From Clavulina sp. PMI_390 (Eukaryota; Basidiomycota; Agaricomycetes; Cantharellales; Hydnaceae): DNA of 64,000 bases. The position numbers were made by a program, and so were the translations under genes. The stretch spans positions 62,001-126,000 of the forward strand of contig WIDE01000073.1 in assembly GCA_015039315.1 (NCBI GenBank). The letters run 5' to 3'. Position 1 is the stretch's first letter; every line of letters begins with the position of its first letter. The notes below the pieces were generated by a model. That model was not told the origin of the DNA, did not search any database, and was given only the letters and a program-made list of their open reading frames with translations. Shown piece after piece: positions 1 to 12,415 of this stretch.

Positions 1-330
1 TTGGACAGAGCACAGTCTCCGGGATTTGATCAGGTGGGCGAAGGAGAATCCTGGAAAGGGGAGAGACATGGAGAAATTTAAGCATGGAGCCTCTTTGTAG
101 AGCTAGAGGGTGGTGACGATCCCCAGACAGACGACGAGAATGGCCGCCGAGTCACAAGTTGTGACCGAGGACCGAACCTCGACTTCTGGCGCTCTTTTGC
201 ATACCAAACTCCCTAGAGCTCGTTTTGTTGGCATCATACGAAAGTTTACGTTACGCGGGTGCGTGTAGTTCCGCGTCTATATAGATATACATCCTCACGA
301 GATTACGCTCCGCGCCTCCCTTAGCCCAGG
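1..330. other. intergenic, upstream of F-box gene
   Basis: No coding region is supported here. A TATA-like run (tctatatagatatac) near 276-290 lies about 45 bases before the proposed start at 331 and could be its core promoter. Nothing else was recognised. Confidence 0.4.
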
Positions 331-1806
331 ATGGTAGGAACACGTCGCTCAACTCGCTTGACTGGGCGCCAACTCAGTCGCCTGGCACAGTCCCACTCAA
401 TCATGATGCAGTCACTCACCGGCTTCCGGTCGAGCTACTATCTGAAGTCTTAACACGTGTAGTGCACTCGTTTCCGGCACTTACTCGAGAGAATCCTTTG
501 CTGCTTATCACGTCGATATGTCGCCTCTGGCGCGACGTCGCATTGTCTCTTCCTAAACTTTGGATGTTCATTCGCTTCAACGGGGACAAGAAAGTCTACT
601 CAAGAAGCTCTTCAACCAGTCCTCCACGAGCGCGTGATAGAATCCGCGCTTTTCTCGCACGGTCAAAGAACCTGCCCATAGATGTCGACTATCGAATCCG
701 GTACTCGTTTAAAAGTATAAAGCACCTTGAACTTTTACGGGATATCATCTTTCCTCATCTCTCGCGGTGTCGAACCTTATTCATTCAAGTGAATACCACT
801 GAGCAAGTGCAACACATCATGCCGCTTCCAAATGATGTTAGAATGCTCCAAAACTTCCAAATACACCTCGAGGATACGCGATTTCATCCTCCTTCGACCC
901 TCATAACACTCTTCGCCCCAGGTAATGGCATTAATCTACGTGGGCTTAGCATCTCCTCCATTCACTACCCCCTCCGGCTCGACAGCATCACGGCCACAGA
1001 GCTTCAGAGCCTGAAATACTCTGTCGAAATCGGTTCCCCAAACCTTGTGAATCTCCTGCAGTGGCTAGAAAGTGCCTCTTCCCTAGAAGAACTGGTTCTA
1101 GCAGACAGTCTTGCAGGTTCACCCCAGCCAGTAATCCTTCCCCGCCTCCGTTCTACGAACACCGGCTTTCGATCCGACCACCCCATTTCGTACAACTGGG
1201 TTGTTGAGGCTTGATCTGGAGCTGCCGTTTTCCGAAATGCCTGACGGTGTCAATTTGTCACTGGTTGGATGCGAACTTCCAAATCTCCGTCATTTGGGTA
1301 TTTCCCGCCATAGGAGCAATTTTGTCCCTATCCTTCCGTTTCTTCGGGGGTTCAAAAATGTTGTATACCTGCGTGTTGATGATTGGGAGTGGACTGGGGT
1401 TCTTCAACTCGTTCGCAATCTTGCTAATTTTGGTGGGTCGATCGATTATTCCCGACTAATAGTTGTGCCTTCTTAACACCTTCATAAATTAGGTTGTTTC
1501 CCGCTCAACGGCAGTGAGCCTTCGGAAGACAATCCGCGTCGGCTGCGAGGTAGCCCGTTCGATATCGATCTTTTCCCGAAGCTCCAGCTGTTCGAAATGA
1601 CCTCTATCCAGACAGAGTGGCAAACGTTGAGGCGGACTAACGTGGCCCATCTCCTAGATTGGACAGATGTCTCTACCCATTCTCCACTCAATCAGCTTCC
1701 TGTTGTACGACCTGCGCTTTCCTCCCATTTTGTAGACTGGGTTTGGACTGGGTCGGATGTCGATCAGCAAGTATCATGGAAATTCGGCTCGAATACGAAG
1801 CATTAG
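331..1806 (+). pseudogene. F-box/leucine-rich-repeat-like protein, frame-disrupted
   Basis: The best model starts with a bare ATG at 331-333, a 44-nt intron (334-377) and then an F-box-like segment (HRLPVELLSEVLTRVV, near 412-460). Leucine-rich text follows, ending around LEELVLADSLAGSPQPVILP. Near 1140-1200 the coding frame moves by one base, from pos mod 3 = 0 to pos mod 3 = 1, and no credible intron of the right length explains this. The second frame then runs to a stop at 1804-1806. An internal taa at 1474 lies inside a plausible 60-nt intron (1433-1492, gtgggt..ttag with a ctaat branch point), so it need not be a lesion. F-box proteins select substrates for SCF ubiquitin ligases. Either this copy is decayed or the assembly has a one-base error; the sequence alone cannot tell. 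Confidence 0.55.
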
Positions 1807-2460
1807 CCAGGCGGACGACTGAGATGGAGCAGCAAGAGATTTTCCGCTAGGTTTTTCGTCATGATCACCCAACCTTGTGCGGTCTCTGTTGGTGCATTTC
1901 TCGATCATTTTCTGTTCACGAATATATCAGTGTGCATTTTTGCTCGATATAGCCTGTTCTTAAGCTAGTAGCTTAATCCAAAAGAGCGAATATTCTACCT
2001 TCCAAAACAGCTGCGAGTCTCTGGAAAGCCTGGATACTGGCTCATGAGTTTACGCGTTCTATTGATTCAATATTGACTCCGTGCGTTGTTTGATCACGCT
2101 CGGTGTTCGCTCACCGAATCGACCCGGGGCTTTCATCTAGCGCCCATACTGAGTCATTCCCTCGTCATTCCTTATACTGCTGTGGCTCCAAATATAGTTT
2201 ACCAATGCAGTCACTCGGTGTGAACGACCCCGCACTCCTTCTAAACCGCGACAGAAAATTCAAAGCAACACTATCTCACCCGAGAGCTGGTGAATTATTG
2301 ATCCATGAGAAGTGGGTGTTGCCCCGCAGCATGTGAAGTTCGGGCAGCGGCTGATTGACCGAGCTCGCCTACGCTTCAAATATTGCGCCTTGAACGATGG
2401 TCGCCACAATAACCACAGCTCCTTCCCCTTCCTCACGTCACTTCTCCTATCTCCTGGCAA
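1807..2460. other. intergenic
   Basis: These 654 bases separate the F-box gene from the methyltransferase and should hold the promoter of the latter. Short open frames exist but none resembles a known protein or has a consistent exon structure. No repeat was seen. Confidence 0.4.
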
Positions 2461-3835
2461 ATGAGCAACTCTTCAGCTCGTCCATACCATAATGATCCTG
2501 ACAGCCAATACGCTCTCCCGAATGATGAACGTGAAGGAAAACGACTGAGCATACAGCATAACATGGTCAAGACCGTCCAAGGGGGTGATTATTGATTCAA
2601 GAAAGCTCGTGCCAAGTCAACCCATCGTCACCTTTGCTGATCGATATGACTTATGATGTAGGGCTGTACCCCGCCTCAATCGACACTCGCGTCAGAAAGG
2701 CAACTCGTATATTGGATGTCGGGTGCGTAGCCCATAATTTCAGGTCATGAAACCTCAGAAGATGTTAATGAAAAGGTAATGGATAGATGTGGTACTGGTC
2801 AGTGGGCCGCAGAAATGGCGCAGCTCGTCTCAAATGCCGAAGTAATTGGCCTCGACATATCGCCTGTTCGACCTCAGTCGTAAGTTCTCTCCAAAGTATG
2901 GCGGAATGATGTGATATGATTAGCTAAATATAGTCCCAAGTTGGCATCCTAAGAACGTATCCTTCGTTGTGGGCAACGCCCGTGAGCTTCTCATTAAGGC
3001 GCCGTGTTCAACATGGGCTCACAGCTATCATCCGTTCCACAGTTCATAGGCTTCCATTTGATGATGGCTATTTCGACGTTGTGAATGTTCGCATAGCTCC
3101 TGAGGTATGTGAGCCCTTCACCTATACAACTCGGCGGTCGTGTAACCAGAATCTTCACCTAGGTTTCATTAAATAAGCAAACGTACCCTGAGATGCTTCG
3201 CGTGCTCAAAGTTGGTGAGCAGATCTGTAGCATCTATACAAGCAACTTGAGTGACCATGTGATTCGTTTCATGTTGCAGGAGGAATATTCAACACGGTTG
3301 CCGTCGCTGAGTTCTGGAGTCCTGACGATACATTCCCTCCAGCCTTGCGAAAGGTTGTTGACAAGCTGGTCGAAGGCCTCACCGCTCGAGGTGCTAAATT
3401 GATCGGCAATGCCCCTGCCATTGCGCGGGAGCTGAACGCTTTCCGTGATTTCTCATGTGAGGAGAGAGATGTACCAGTTGGGCCATGGATGGAAGGTTTG
3501 TCACAGTCCAACAGATCCGCCTGCGCACAGCCTCACGTATTTGACCCCCAGACGAGGTTATGAAAGAGATTGGTGAGGTTGAGATCGAAAATATCCTCGA
3601 GGCGGTTACTGCGTGAGTCGAGGCTTGGATGCCACTTCCGCTGCGGTGCAGTAAGAGGCGCTCGCTAATCTATTTGAAAACACCTGTCGAAAACAGCTAC
3701 AAGCCGATCTATATGGGTATTGGACTATCGTCCGAGGAATGCGATGCCATGGTGGTGGCCGCCAGGGAAGAAACACACAATTCGGCTCACCATGTCTTCT
3801 GGCGATATCACCTATTCTACGCAACAAAGCTGTAA
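2461..3835 (+). CDS. class I SAM-dependent methyltransferase
   Basis: Nine exons give a 277-aa protein: 2461-2584, 2662-2722, 2787-2879, 2941-2981, 3043-3104, 3178-3214, 3280-3495, 3552-3612 and 3697-3835, with all phases consistent. The SAM-binding motif I is ILDVGCGTGQW, split by an intron after DVG. It is followed by VIGLDISPV (motif II, acidic end of beta-2) and FDDGYFDVVNVR (motif IV region). PEMLRVLKVGG is the usual post-motif with the lipid/small-molecule methyltransferase layout. Fungal relatives are often annotated simply as SAM-dependent methyltransferases, and the acceptor substrate cannot be read from sequence. The start is chosen because the N-terminal text (DERE.KRLSIQHNMVK) matches the usual lead-in of this fungal group. 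No transmembrane segment or signal peptide is visible, so it is probably cytosolic. Confidence 0.88.
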
Positions 3836-4931
3836 CCCTTACGTCTTAATCTGACATTTCCGAAGCCAGGCTAGCCGCTTGTATCCAAGCTGGTCGTAGA
3901 AGTGTCGACGCGAGAAACCCTGCCACCATGAAAAGGCGAGCAGAGGTAAGCTCAAAATGGAAAGTGGAGTTGACTTTGTGCACGTGCCTGACAAACCGAC
4001 ACTCTCGCCCACACTCGGGCAGCCTAAAGTCCGGCCCCAGTGCTGTGACAGTGATCGGCGTGGGTCGTATAAGCCAAAAATCTGTTCACTCCTCATTTTT
4101 GATTGTGATATTTTTCTTCTTAGAGCTCAGGTCGAGGCAGATCACAAGTGATATGGCCACATTTCTCACTACCGGCATCGGACAGCCCTGCAATAATCTC
4201 CTTGATGCCAGTCTGTCAACAGGGTCTACTAACCCCTATCCTTGAACCAATAAGCCCTATGGTGTCCGGGAAAGCAGTGTTCTATTCTGGTTCTGCTTTA
4301 CGTGTTCGAGCTGAACAGCCGCAGGCGCTGACCAGTGTGCAAGACGATTTGGTTATGGGCTTCGTCTAGATGGATGTCAAATTCGATGCTTTGCGGTGAA
4401 TAGCTTGCTCCTCGTTTTGATTTACTGACAGCTGCGCCATCAGCGACGAACGCCTGCCAGTACGTGAGTGGGTGGCTGCGCAGGCGCCTGGCTGACTGCG
4501 AGTTGATTTGCTAGCTGCGAATTGATTGTCGGCGAGACTAAAGTCCGATTTCTCCCCACAGCTAAATGACTATAATACTCCACTACAACTGACCCTACTG
4601 GGCTGAATACGATACCCTGAGCCACCCATGCCATAATCGTGCGTAGTGATGGTGATGGGGTTTGGTGTTTCTTGGCACCTCGTTGCACAGCTTCGTGTGA
4701 GTTTCGAAACACTGTTGATCGGATGCATTATCTCCCATCTCATCTAATTCAAAGTTCCAAGGATGCAGCAGCTACCGCTGCTTTGGTTTGAAATGGATTT
4801 ATCCTCGGCCTGTGGTCTTCTCACCAGCTTATAAGAGGCGCCTCTCCGCCAACCTCGTTCTCCATCCCCAAAATCGCCCATCAGAGTCCATACACCCTCG
4901 TTCGCCTCCGCACCCTATCTTGCTAGTCATA
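3836..4931. other. intergenic
   Basis: About 1.1 kb without a supported gene. Open frames on either strand are short, lack recognisable motifs and do not join through plausible introns. The right end should contain the promoter of the RTA1-like gene. Confidence 0.4.
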
Positions 4932-6266
4932 ATGGGTCAGCGAAGCCACTCTCCTGCAGTCCTATCCACCGGTTTCTGACTCGCCTTTCTTCCTTTCGTT
5001 CTTACAGTCCTAAACGACACGGGCGTCGACCGGGGCAACTATGGTTATCACACAGCGGATGGGCTCAATAACGGAGTGCCTACAGGCTGGGTTTGTGTCG
5101 TCTACATTGTCCTCTTCAGCATTACGACTCGTGAGCATTGCCGCCCATCCCCTGCACCTGTATTCTATCTAACATAACCCTCCGATGCAAATAGTGGGAC
5201 ACTTGGGGCAATCAGTGTATTTCCGTCGATGGTATCTCCTTCCAACTCTCGTAATTGGAGGGATAGGCGAGATTTTGGGGTGGGTTGGACGGTACTGGAG
5301 CTCTAGGAACTTCTGGCTGGATACTCCTTTCATGATCCAGATCTCGACCACAATTATCGCGTACGTCCATTGGGATCCCTTGAATCGCCAGCTAATTACA
5401 CTATGGGATACTTGCTGATGCTTACTCTTCGATAGTCCTACGTTCCTCACCGCCGCCAACTTCCTCATCTTTGGACACATCGTAAAGCTTGCGCGCGCAG
5501 AACGTTTCTCACGACTTACTCCCCGTCGCTGTGAGTTACCATTCTTCCTCTTCGTTTATTTGAGCCGAAAGGAACATTCTGACGGTGCATAATTAATCAC
5601 AGACTCCCAGATCTTTATCACCATTGACTTTACCGCCCTCGTCATCCAAGCTATCGGAGGCGGGATGGCATCGGGGAGTGCGCCTGTATCTGGTGGTAAC
5701 ATAATGCTTGCGGGTATCATCATTGGCCTTGGTGTGTACTCCTGCTTCCTGCTTCAGGTGATCCCATTGGCTTAGAATTTACGTTTTCCGGCTCGCAGTA
5801 TCCATCATGGTCTACGTATCGATTGCAGCTGAAGTCATCTACCGGATCCATAACGATAAGCCGTATCACTTGGATCAGCCTGACACCCTTGCTGTGGACG
5901 GGAAGCATCGTCTCGAGTCGCGACAGATGCTGATGGTCTACGCGCTCGGGTTCAGCTCACTGGTACTATTTATCCGAGCAATCTACCGTACCGCCGAGGT
6001 GAGTCCAATCCTCCACCATGCGTATCGCCAGCTATCATACTCACCACTATTTCTCTTGATCCACCTGCTAGCTTGGCGTTGGCTGGAACGGATACATCAT
6101 CGAGACGCAGGTTTACTTCAACGTGCTCGACGGCATGATGGTCGTACTCTCCATGTTCACACTGAACTTCTTCCACCCTGGCTGGCTCTTGCAATACCGC
6201 AACCACGAACTTTGGACTGGCATCAACAATAGTGGTGATCTTGTGAAAGAGCCAAAAGAGGTTTGA
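4932..6266 (+). CDS. RTA1-like seven-helix membrane protein
   Basis: Seven exons (4932-4935, 5008-5130, 5195-5360, 5436-5530, 5603-5731, 5799-5998, 6072-6266) encode 303 aa. The first exon is only ATG plus one base. The protein matches the RTA1/lipid-translocating-exporter family: GNYGY near the N-terminus, WYLLPTLVIGGIGEILGW, APTFLTAANFLIFGHIV, TIDFTALVIQAIGGGMAS, a FIRAIYRTAE segment near helix 6 and the terminal TLNFFHPGWLL. About seven hydrophobic spans are visible. Fungal members are linked to resistance to 7-aminocholesterol-type compounds and to movement of sphingoid bases. The exact role of this copy is unknown. A second, diverged RTA1-like gene lies at 38.4-39.8 kb. Confidence 0.9.
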
Positions 6267-6621
6267 GGGGATTCCTACGGACCTTGGCGAAGCTATTAGA
6301 GAAAGGCTTGCACGATAATTTCTCTCGATTAGACCCTTTCCTTTCTACAACAATCTTTTCTTCTTGTTCAATTATTCGATACCAGCAGTGCTGTTGATGC
6401 TACTTCGTGTTACCCTCGGACCCTTCTTGATTAAGATAAAATGGAGACTCCATAAAGGATCCCATCAATGTATAAACGTGCTGCCCTCTATACTCCTCAA
6501 CCCCACGAACCAGTGGAAGCCTTGGTGCTCAACTTGACAGGCGTGAGAATCGACGACGTTACATAACCAGTGACGACACAAAACGAGCGGCGCGTTTGGA
6601 GTCCCGACCTCGAGGACGAAC
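6267..6621. other. intergenic between RTA1-like and TMEM16 genes
   Basis: A 355-base spacer between two genes on the same strand. It should hold the 3' end of the first and the promoter of the second. No further feature was recognised. Confidence 0.4.
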
Positions 6622-9265
6622 ATGAGTACCGTCGACCTCGTCGTGCTTTTTCGCTCTGAAGCGTCGAAAGATGATGTAAAGGTAAGATTACTGCCTTTCA
6701 AGATGCCTCGACCGTCGTTGCCGCTGACAACAGACTCCCGCAACGCACCTCCCGCCCTCTTAATTGCGGATCGGACACCTTTAGGCCGCCAGTGATGAGT
6801 ATACCAAGCTGCTCCAGACTCTCAAAGACGGTGGGTTGAAGGCTACGGGGAAAAAAGGCGATAAGAGAGGGCGTATCCTTGTTTTCGTGAACTGCTCAGA
6901 GGCAAAACTGTCCGAGCTGGTCAAGCATGACGCGTGAGTTGCACCGTTCCTCCCCCACGTTTCAGGATGCGGCCGTGGCTCTTGCTCACAAATATTACTG
7001 TAGCTCTAGGGCGTTTGTTCATGGCCTCACCGCATCACAGGCGTTGCTGTCCTCCGAGCCAGGCACCAGTATCTCGCCTGCAGAGCGCAACCGCCTGATT
7101 TACCTATATGTCTGCTCCTCCAAGCATGATGGTGGCCTAGGGATCACACCTGGAGCAGCCGAATGGCCTCGAGTAGAATCTGTAATCACTCTGCATGACC
7201 AGGAGTGGAACGACCACTGGATCAAGGGGTGGTCGACCTCACTTGATGTCGAAGGATCGCTAGAGTCACTGAGAACTCAAGTATGTCATCCACATACACT
7301 GAACCTAGGGGCTGTTCTGAACTATGTTATAGTTTGGCGAATCCCTGGCCATGTACTTCGCCTTCCTCTCGTTCTACATGCGTTCTCTCATCGTCCCATC
7401 TATTCTTGGAGTCGGAGCTTTCTTCTTCACTGGCGCCTTTTCTCCCATCTACTCCGCGCTCATCCTCCTCTGGTCACTCGTCTTTGTCGAGTGGTGGGGC
7501 ATCAAGGAGCGCAAACTCGCCGTGCAATGGGGTGTTAGGGGTGCATCCAAAGTGGAATTCTTGCGAGCGCAGCACATCCCGGAGGGAGACGTGTGGTGGA
7601 AGCGCGAGCTAAAGATCATTGCCAGCATCCCTGTGATCATGCTCTTCGCCGGCCTGCTCATTGCGCTGATGACGTCAATCTTCGTTTTTGAGGCGTTCGT
7701 CACACAGCTGTACACAGGCCCTGGACATCAGCACATTGTAAGTCATAGGTTCTTCACCGTCCATATCAACCAAGAATATTCAATCAAAACATCCCTAGGG
7801 CCTTGCTCCAACTGTTCTCTTCATTCTCCTGGTCCCTCGCCTGCTTGGTTTCTACCACGTCTACGCCGTCCGGCTCACCGAATGGGAGAACCACCCACGC
7901 CAGTCCTCGTACGATCGTTCCCTGGCTCTGAAGACGTTCGCTCTTGCCAGCATTGTCGCCTATGGTGGACTGGCCTTGAGCGCGTTCGTTTATGTGCCTT
8001 TTGGTGGCCAGATCATGCGGAATGTCCAAGCCTACCTCTCTGGACCTGAGGGAAAGACCACCACTATATTCAAAGTGGACCATTCTGGAGCTCAGGGATC
8101 CTCTCTCATCGACTCGATGAAGGGCGACCGATTGAAGAACCAGGTCTTCGCATTCACGGTGACCAACCAGGTCATCAACTTTGTGCAGGAAGTGGTTGTC
8201 CCTTGGGTCAGCGAAGGTATCGCTAATGTCCGGGAGAAGGGCGTTAGAGGTAAGAAGAAGAGGGTGGGGTGGGAAGATGAGAAGAGCCGTGATGGGAGTG
8301 CTCCAGTCATGACGAACGAGGATCGATTACTTGTGGAGAATGCAAGAGGAGAGGCGGGTTTGCCTGACTACGAACTCTATGGTACGCTCAAATGATGGCG
8401 CTCCATCGTGAATTGGTGCTAAAAAGACCCTCATCTCAGGCGATTACAACGAGATGATCATGCAATTTGGATATGTTGCTGTCTGGAGCACTTGCTGGCC
8501 CCTGGCCCCAGGTGCGCTGCTTCCTACGAATGTTAGCTGCATCTTTCTTAACTCATTGCACTCTCCACAGTCATGGCTCTCATCAACAACTGGATTGAGC
8601 TCCGCTCTGACGCTTTCAAGATCGCCAAGCTGGGTCGTCGGCCTCTGCCATCAAGGACTGACTCGATTGGGGCCTGGCTCAATGCTCTTGTACGTAGCGC
8701 TTTCCATTGTCCCGTTTTATCTCAGCCTAATCCCAATCTATCGTAACAGAGCTTCATCACCTGGCTCTCGGCCCTGATCAATGCTGCACTCATCTTCTTA
8801 TTCAACCCCTCCTTTGGCACCTTTGCCCACCACAACCACAACATTACGACGACGCTTATCTCCCCTCATGCCAACGCAACCTCCTCCGCGGCCTACCCCG
8901 CTGCGTCAGCGGAGCCTTCGCTTCCAAACCAATTGCCTCCCTCAACATCATTCCCGCAAAGTCGAGCCACAAGCATCATGCTCACCGCAGTAGTTGTCTC
9001 GCTTCTGGCTTCTCATGGTTACATACTCGCCCGCGCTCTTGTGCAGCATGTCCTCGAGAGGGCTCTGTGGTTTGGGAGCGAGGAGGAGAAGCTGGTGACG
9101 GAGCGGGAGCTCGAGATCCGCGAGGGAAGAGTGAAAGCTGTCGCTCTTGACGACGAGAAGAAAGTGGAGGCCCGAGCGGTGGGAGAGGACCTTATCCCGG
9201 AGCCAGAGGGTTTCTGGATCGATGAAGGCTTGAACGAGATTACCAGTGCTGCGAAGATGGAATAA
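6622..9265 (+). CDS. anoctamin/TMEM16 family protein (probable phospholipid scramblase)
   Basis: Eight exons (6622-6681, 6785-6933, 7010-7280, 7333-7737, 7799-8381, 8440-8511, 8571-8689, 8750-9265) give 724 aa with every phase consistent. The cytosolic N-terminus (VDLVVLFR, later WPRVESVITLHD) and the multi-helix core (FGESLAMYFAFLSFYMRSL, FVEWWGIKER, FVFEAFVTQLYTGPG, LALSAFVYVPFGG) match fungal TMEM16. Acidic residues expected in the calcium site are present: E in NQVINFVQEVVVPW, E in YNEMIMQFGYV, and E and D in NNWIELRSDAFK. Relatives such as nhTMEM16 and afTMEM16 are calcium-activated lipid scramblases, and yeast Ist2 tethers ER to plasma membrane. A Ser/Pro/Asn-rich loop of about 60 residues precedes the last helix, followed by an acidic tail. 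Gene function here is inferred from the family. Confidence 0.92.
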
Positions 9266-9884
9266 GCGGAGGTCGAGCGTGGCTATTCATCGAGGACTCT
9301 AGGCTGCAAACTAATCGTGTTAACCTTTTGCATTTTCTTTCATCTATTTCCTCGATCCAAGCTTCATTTCAGATCGTCTCTTCATGTTGTGATGCTATCC
9401 CCATGTATACCACAGAACGGAATGCCTTTTGACGACCCTTATATCTACGCGTGACGATTAACCCCAGTGTCACTGTGACTTCGACTTTACACCTCCCTCC
9501 AAACTCAAGTGGAACGGCAGTGCGGTAACTGCTCGATCCGATGTGCTGAAACATACACTGGAATTCGCATCGTTTATTTCACCCACCGGCTCACTGGCTA
9601 CTCCTTGAACGTAGCACGGACTCTGTAGATGAAAAGATGCGACTTTGGGGCAAATCTGCTCACTCTGACTGGGTACCCAAAACCCTTATCGATTCTTATC
9701 TACGCCAATGGTCCCCATCCTCGGCAGATAAAATTTTAGAAATATTGCAACATCTCTTCTCTTTATGGAGCCTTTCAGACAGGCTGTTTAGCTTGCGACA
9801 TCGATGTTGGTGATGACGACATGTGATGGTGTTTCTGGTCTACTCGGCCTTAATCAGCACCCCTAGTCCACCAACTGGCCCACC
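9266..9884. other. intergenic, upstream of FMO array
   Basis: A 619-base spacer between the TMEM16 gene and the first FMO-like gene. No open frame with family support, repeat or RNA gene was recognised. Confidence 0.4.
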
Positions 9885-12415
9885 ATGTTCTCTCTCACCA
9901 TACTGCTGATCCCCTCCCTTTTTGCAACGACTGCCTTGAGCTCACAACTACCACTAAAACTCGAGAATACCTCTGATGATCTCTATTACCGACTGCCGAA
10001 TGAAATCCGACGTGTTGCTGTGATCGGCGCCGGGGCAACCGGTCTCCAGATTACCGCGACGTTAGTCGATCATGGGTTTGAAGCGAGGATGTTCGAGAGG
10101 GCCCCAAATCCAGGAGGCGTCTGGCACTATACCGAAAAGGTGCCGGTCCCTGCCTCGTTTCCGTACGTTGGTCGTGTCACTATTCTTCCTTCTGACTACT
10201 GAGTATTTTCGATTTACAGAAACGATCCAATAGAGACGATGGCATATGTCCCTGACATCCCTAACCGACTACCGTCTACTCGCATATACGAAGATGGCGA
10301 TGAGGGACGGACAGTGGACTGGCGACTAAGAGAGCACTGGTCTCCTAGCCCCGCGTGGCGCAATATGATGACTACACAGCCATATGTAAGCGGGTGAGTG
10401 CATTAACCGTAGCATGCGTGCTTATTGAACTTCGGGGTGTAGCAAATCATGTCTCTCCCGGACACCGGCTATCCCAAGAACACTGTGAGTCACAAAATAT
10501 CCCACACCTTGCTTGATTCGCAAGCTAATATAATATTTCCATAGCCCTGGAAGCTGCATCAACTGGATGTTAATCGGCACGTGAGGCAATACGCCTCATC
10601 TGTCGGGCTGAACGCCAACGATGGCGATCATACGAACATTACGTCATATTGGACCCGGGTTGAGCGAGTGGAAAAGATTCCTGGAACAGCTAGACGGTGG
10701 ACAGTAACACTACGCAAGGTAACTCCACTCAGAGATGGGAAGCTTGAGGTCGCATGGTGGCAGGAGCAGTTCGATGCCGTTGTGGTGGGGTACAGATCAG
10801 ATTGCGAGGCTGCATGGGTTCCTCCAATTCGTGGACTCGACGGGTGGGCCTCGACTTGGCCGAACTTCGTCTTTCACTCTCGACAGTATCGTTCTCCGCA
10901 AGATTTTGCTAATAAGGTTCGCCGAAGTTTCGTTAGTGTTGTTTCAAGATACGCAAGCTAATACTACCCCCTCGTCAATTATCAGAATGTTTTGATACTT
11001 GGAGGAGGGTTATCCGGAGTTGGTATCGCGAATGATCTCATTGGTCACGCTACATCAGCGAAGTTTCGTTAGTGTTGTTTCAAGATACGCAAGCTAATAC
11101 TACCCCCTCGTCAATTATCAGAATGTTTTGATACTTGGAGGAGGGTTATCCGGAGTTGGTATCGCGAATGATCTCATTGGTCACGCTACATCAGTGACCC
11201 TCAGCGCGCGCGAGGTGAGTCTCTAGAGCTTACAGTGACCCTGGAATGGGTGGAAGACTTACTTACTTACCGATACAATAGTCTGCATCAAGACCGATTA
11301 TTGCTGCTGCTCGTGGCGGCCTTCAAAGCAATGTAACACTTATCGGAGAAGTCACTCAGTTCCATGAGCCATCAGCTTTGCACGCGAATCTTAGGGACGG
11401 CGTACTGACACTCGCAAATGGCACTTTGGTGTCCGGGTTTGATACGGTGTGTTAACATTCAACATATCTGATCCAAACCCCCTAGACAGTGTTTTATTGA
11501 TCCTTGACTTCTATTAAAGGTTATACTTGCTACTGGATTCCGCAAGTCTCTCCCATTCTTGGTGGACTATCATAACAGGTATTCTCGCTTTCGGCTGTGC
11601 CTATGGACAATTGTCACTGAGTGGTGGTATTACACAGCACTATAAAGGGGCGGGACGATCCCGAAACCATTGTCGCCCCAATCGTTACGGATGGAACTCA
11701 CCTTCGTTCCTTGCACTGGACGGGTCACTACATCGACGACCCCACTCTCTTTGTCTGCACAGGTGTGTGCGCAAATACAGCCGCCCTTTGAACCTGTAAC
11801 ATAACCATGGAATCCTATAGAAGGCCCGTGGAGGGACCGTGTTGCTTATCTGCAAGCCTTGGGAGCTGCAAGGGTATGGTCAGGGAAGGCGCGGTTACCG
11901 ACCATTGAACAAATGTGGAAGACCTATCCTGGTGCTGCGCACGTGCTGCAGGAGCTATCTCTTATTGGTCGAAGTACGCGCAAACTTTCCGCTCGTCTTC
12001 TTTGTTCGGCTAACTCATACCCCCTATTGATGTCTAGTCAAATCTCGTTTATTCGTAACATGGTTGAACAACGAAATTCTAGAATTCGGAGGTCCTCTGG
12101 TCATTCCACCCTCTTTTGATGAGTAAGTCGCTCATCTGCAAGGTTATCGTGTCCTCCCATCAAGACCTCCTTTTCCTTTTCCTTCCCAGGACCACGGAAA
12201 CGTTCCAATATTATGTCGCCAAAGAGTACTCCAAAGGTGTTCGTGACATATTCGCAGGTCCTATCCTCTCGGAGCGGCCACGCCATGAATGGGACGTCTA
12301 TAACGGAAATTCCTATGACAAAGCCCAACTCGCCTCTCCTACTCAGCAGCAATTGGAAGCACTTCATCACGAATTGTTTCCAGACCACTGGGCAGAGTTT
12401 TCCCTACATTGGTGA
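9885..12415 (+). CDS. flavin-containing monooxygenase-like protein, array copy FMO-1
   Basis: The first copy of the array. The N-terminus MFSLTILLIPSLFATTALSS is signal-peptide-like and is followed by RRVAVIGAGATG (FAD Rossmann GxGxxG) and NPGGVWHYTE (the GGxW of FMO-type enzymes). The middle part has VDWRLREHWSPSPAW, VFHSRQY and the second Rossmann motif LILGGGLSGVGIANDL. A late LATGF motif and C-terminal HWAEFSLHW follow. One residue differs from nearly all sister copies: NDPIE in place of NRPIE after the first intron. The second Rossmann exon is preceded by a perfect 136-bp tandem duplication (10923-11194) that copies the splice acceptor and part of the exon. Splicing from 10917 to the second acceptor (exon from 11122) gives an open protein. 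Use of the first acceptor leads to a stop soon after. The rest of the exon series is open. FMO-type enzymes use NADPH, FAD and O2 to oxygenate N, S or carbonyl groups; the substrate here is unknown. Confidence 0.8.
10923..11194 (+). repeat. perfect 136-bp tandem duplication inside FMO-1
   Basis: Bases 10923-11058 and 11059-11194 are identical. The unit contains most of an intron, its acceptor (..attatcag) and the first part of the exon encoding the second Rossmann motif. The length is not a multiple of three. It could be a very recent duplication or an assembly artefact. Confidence 0.95.

Noticed and set aside
1433..1492. In-frame stop in the first F-box gene taken as a lesion
   Set aside because: It lies inside a 60-nt GT..AG interval with a ctaat branch point, whose removal keeps the frame.
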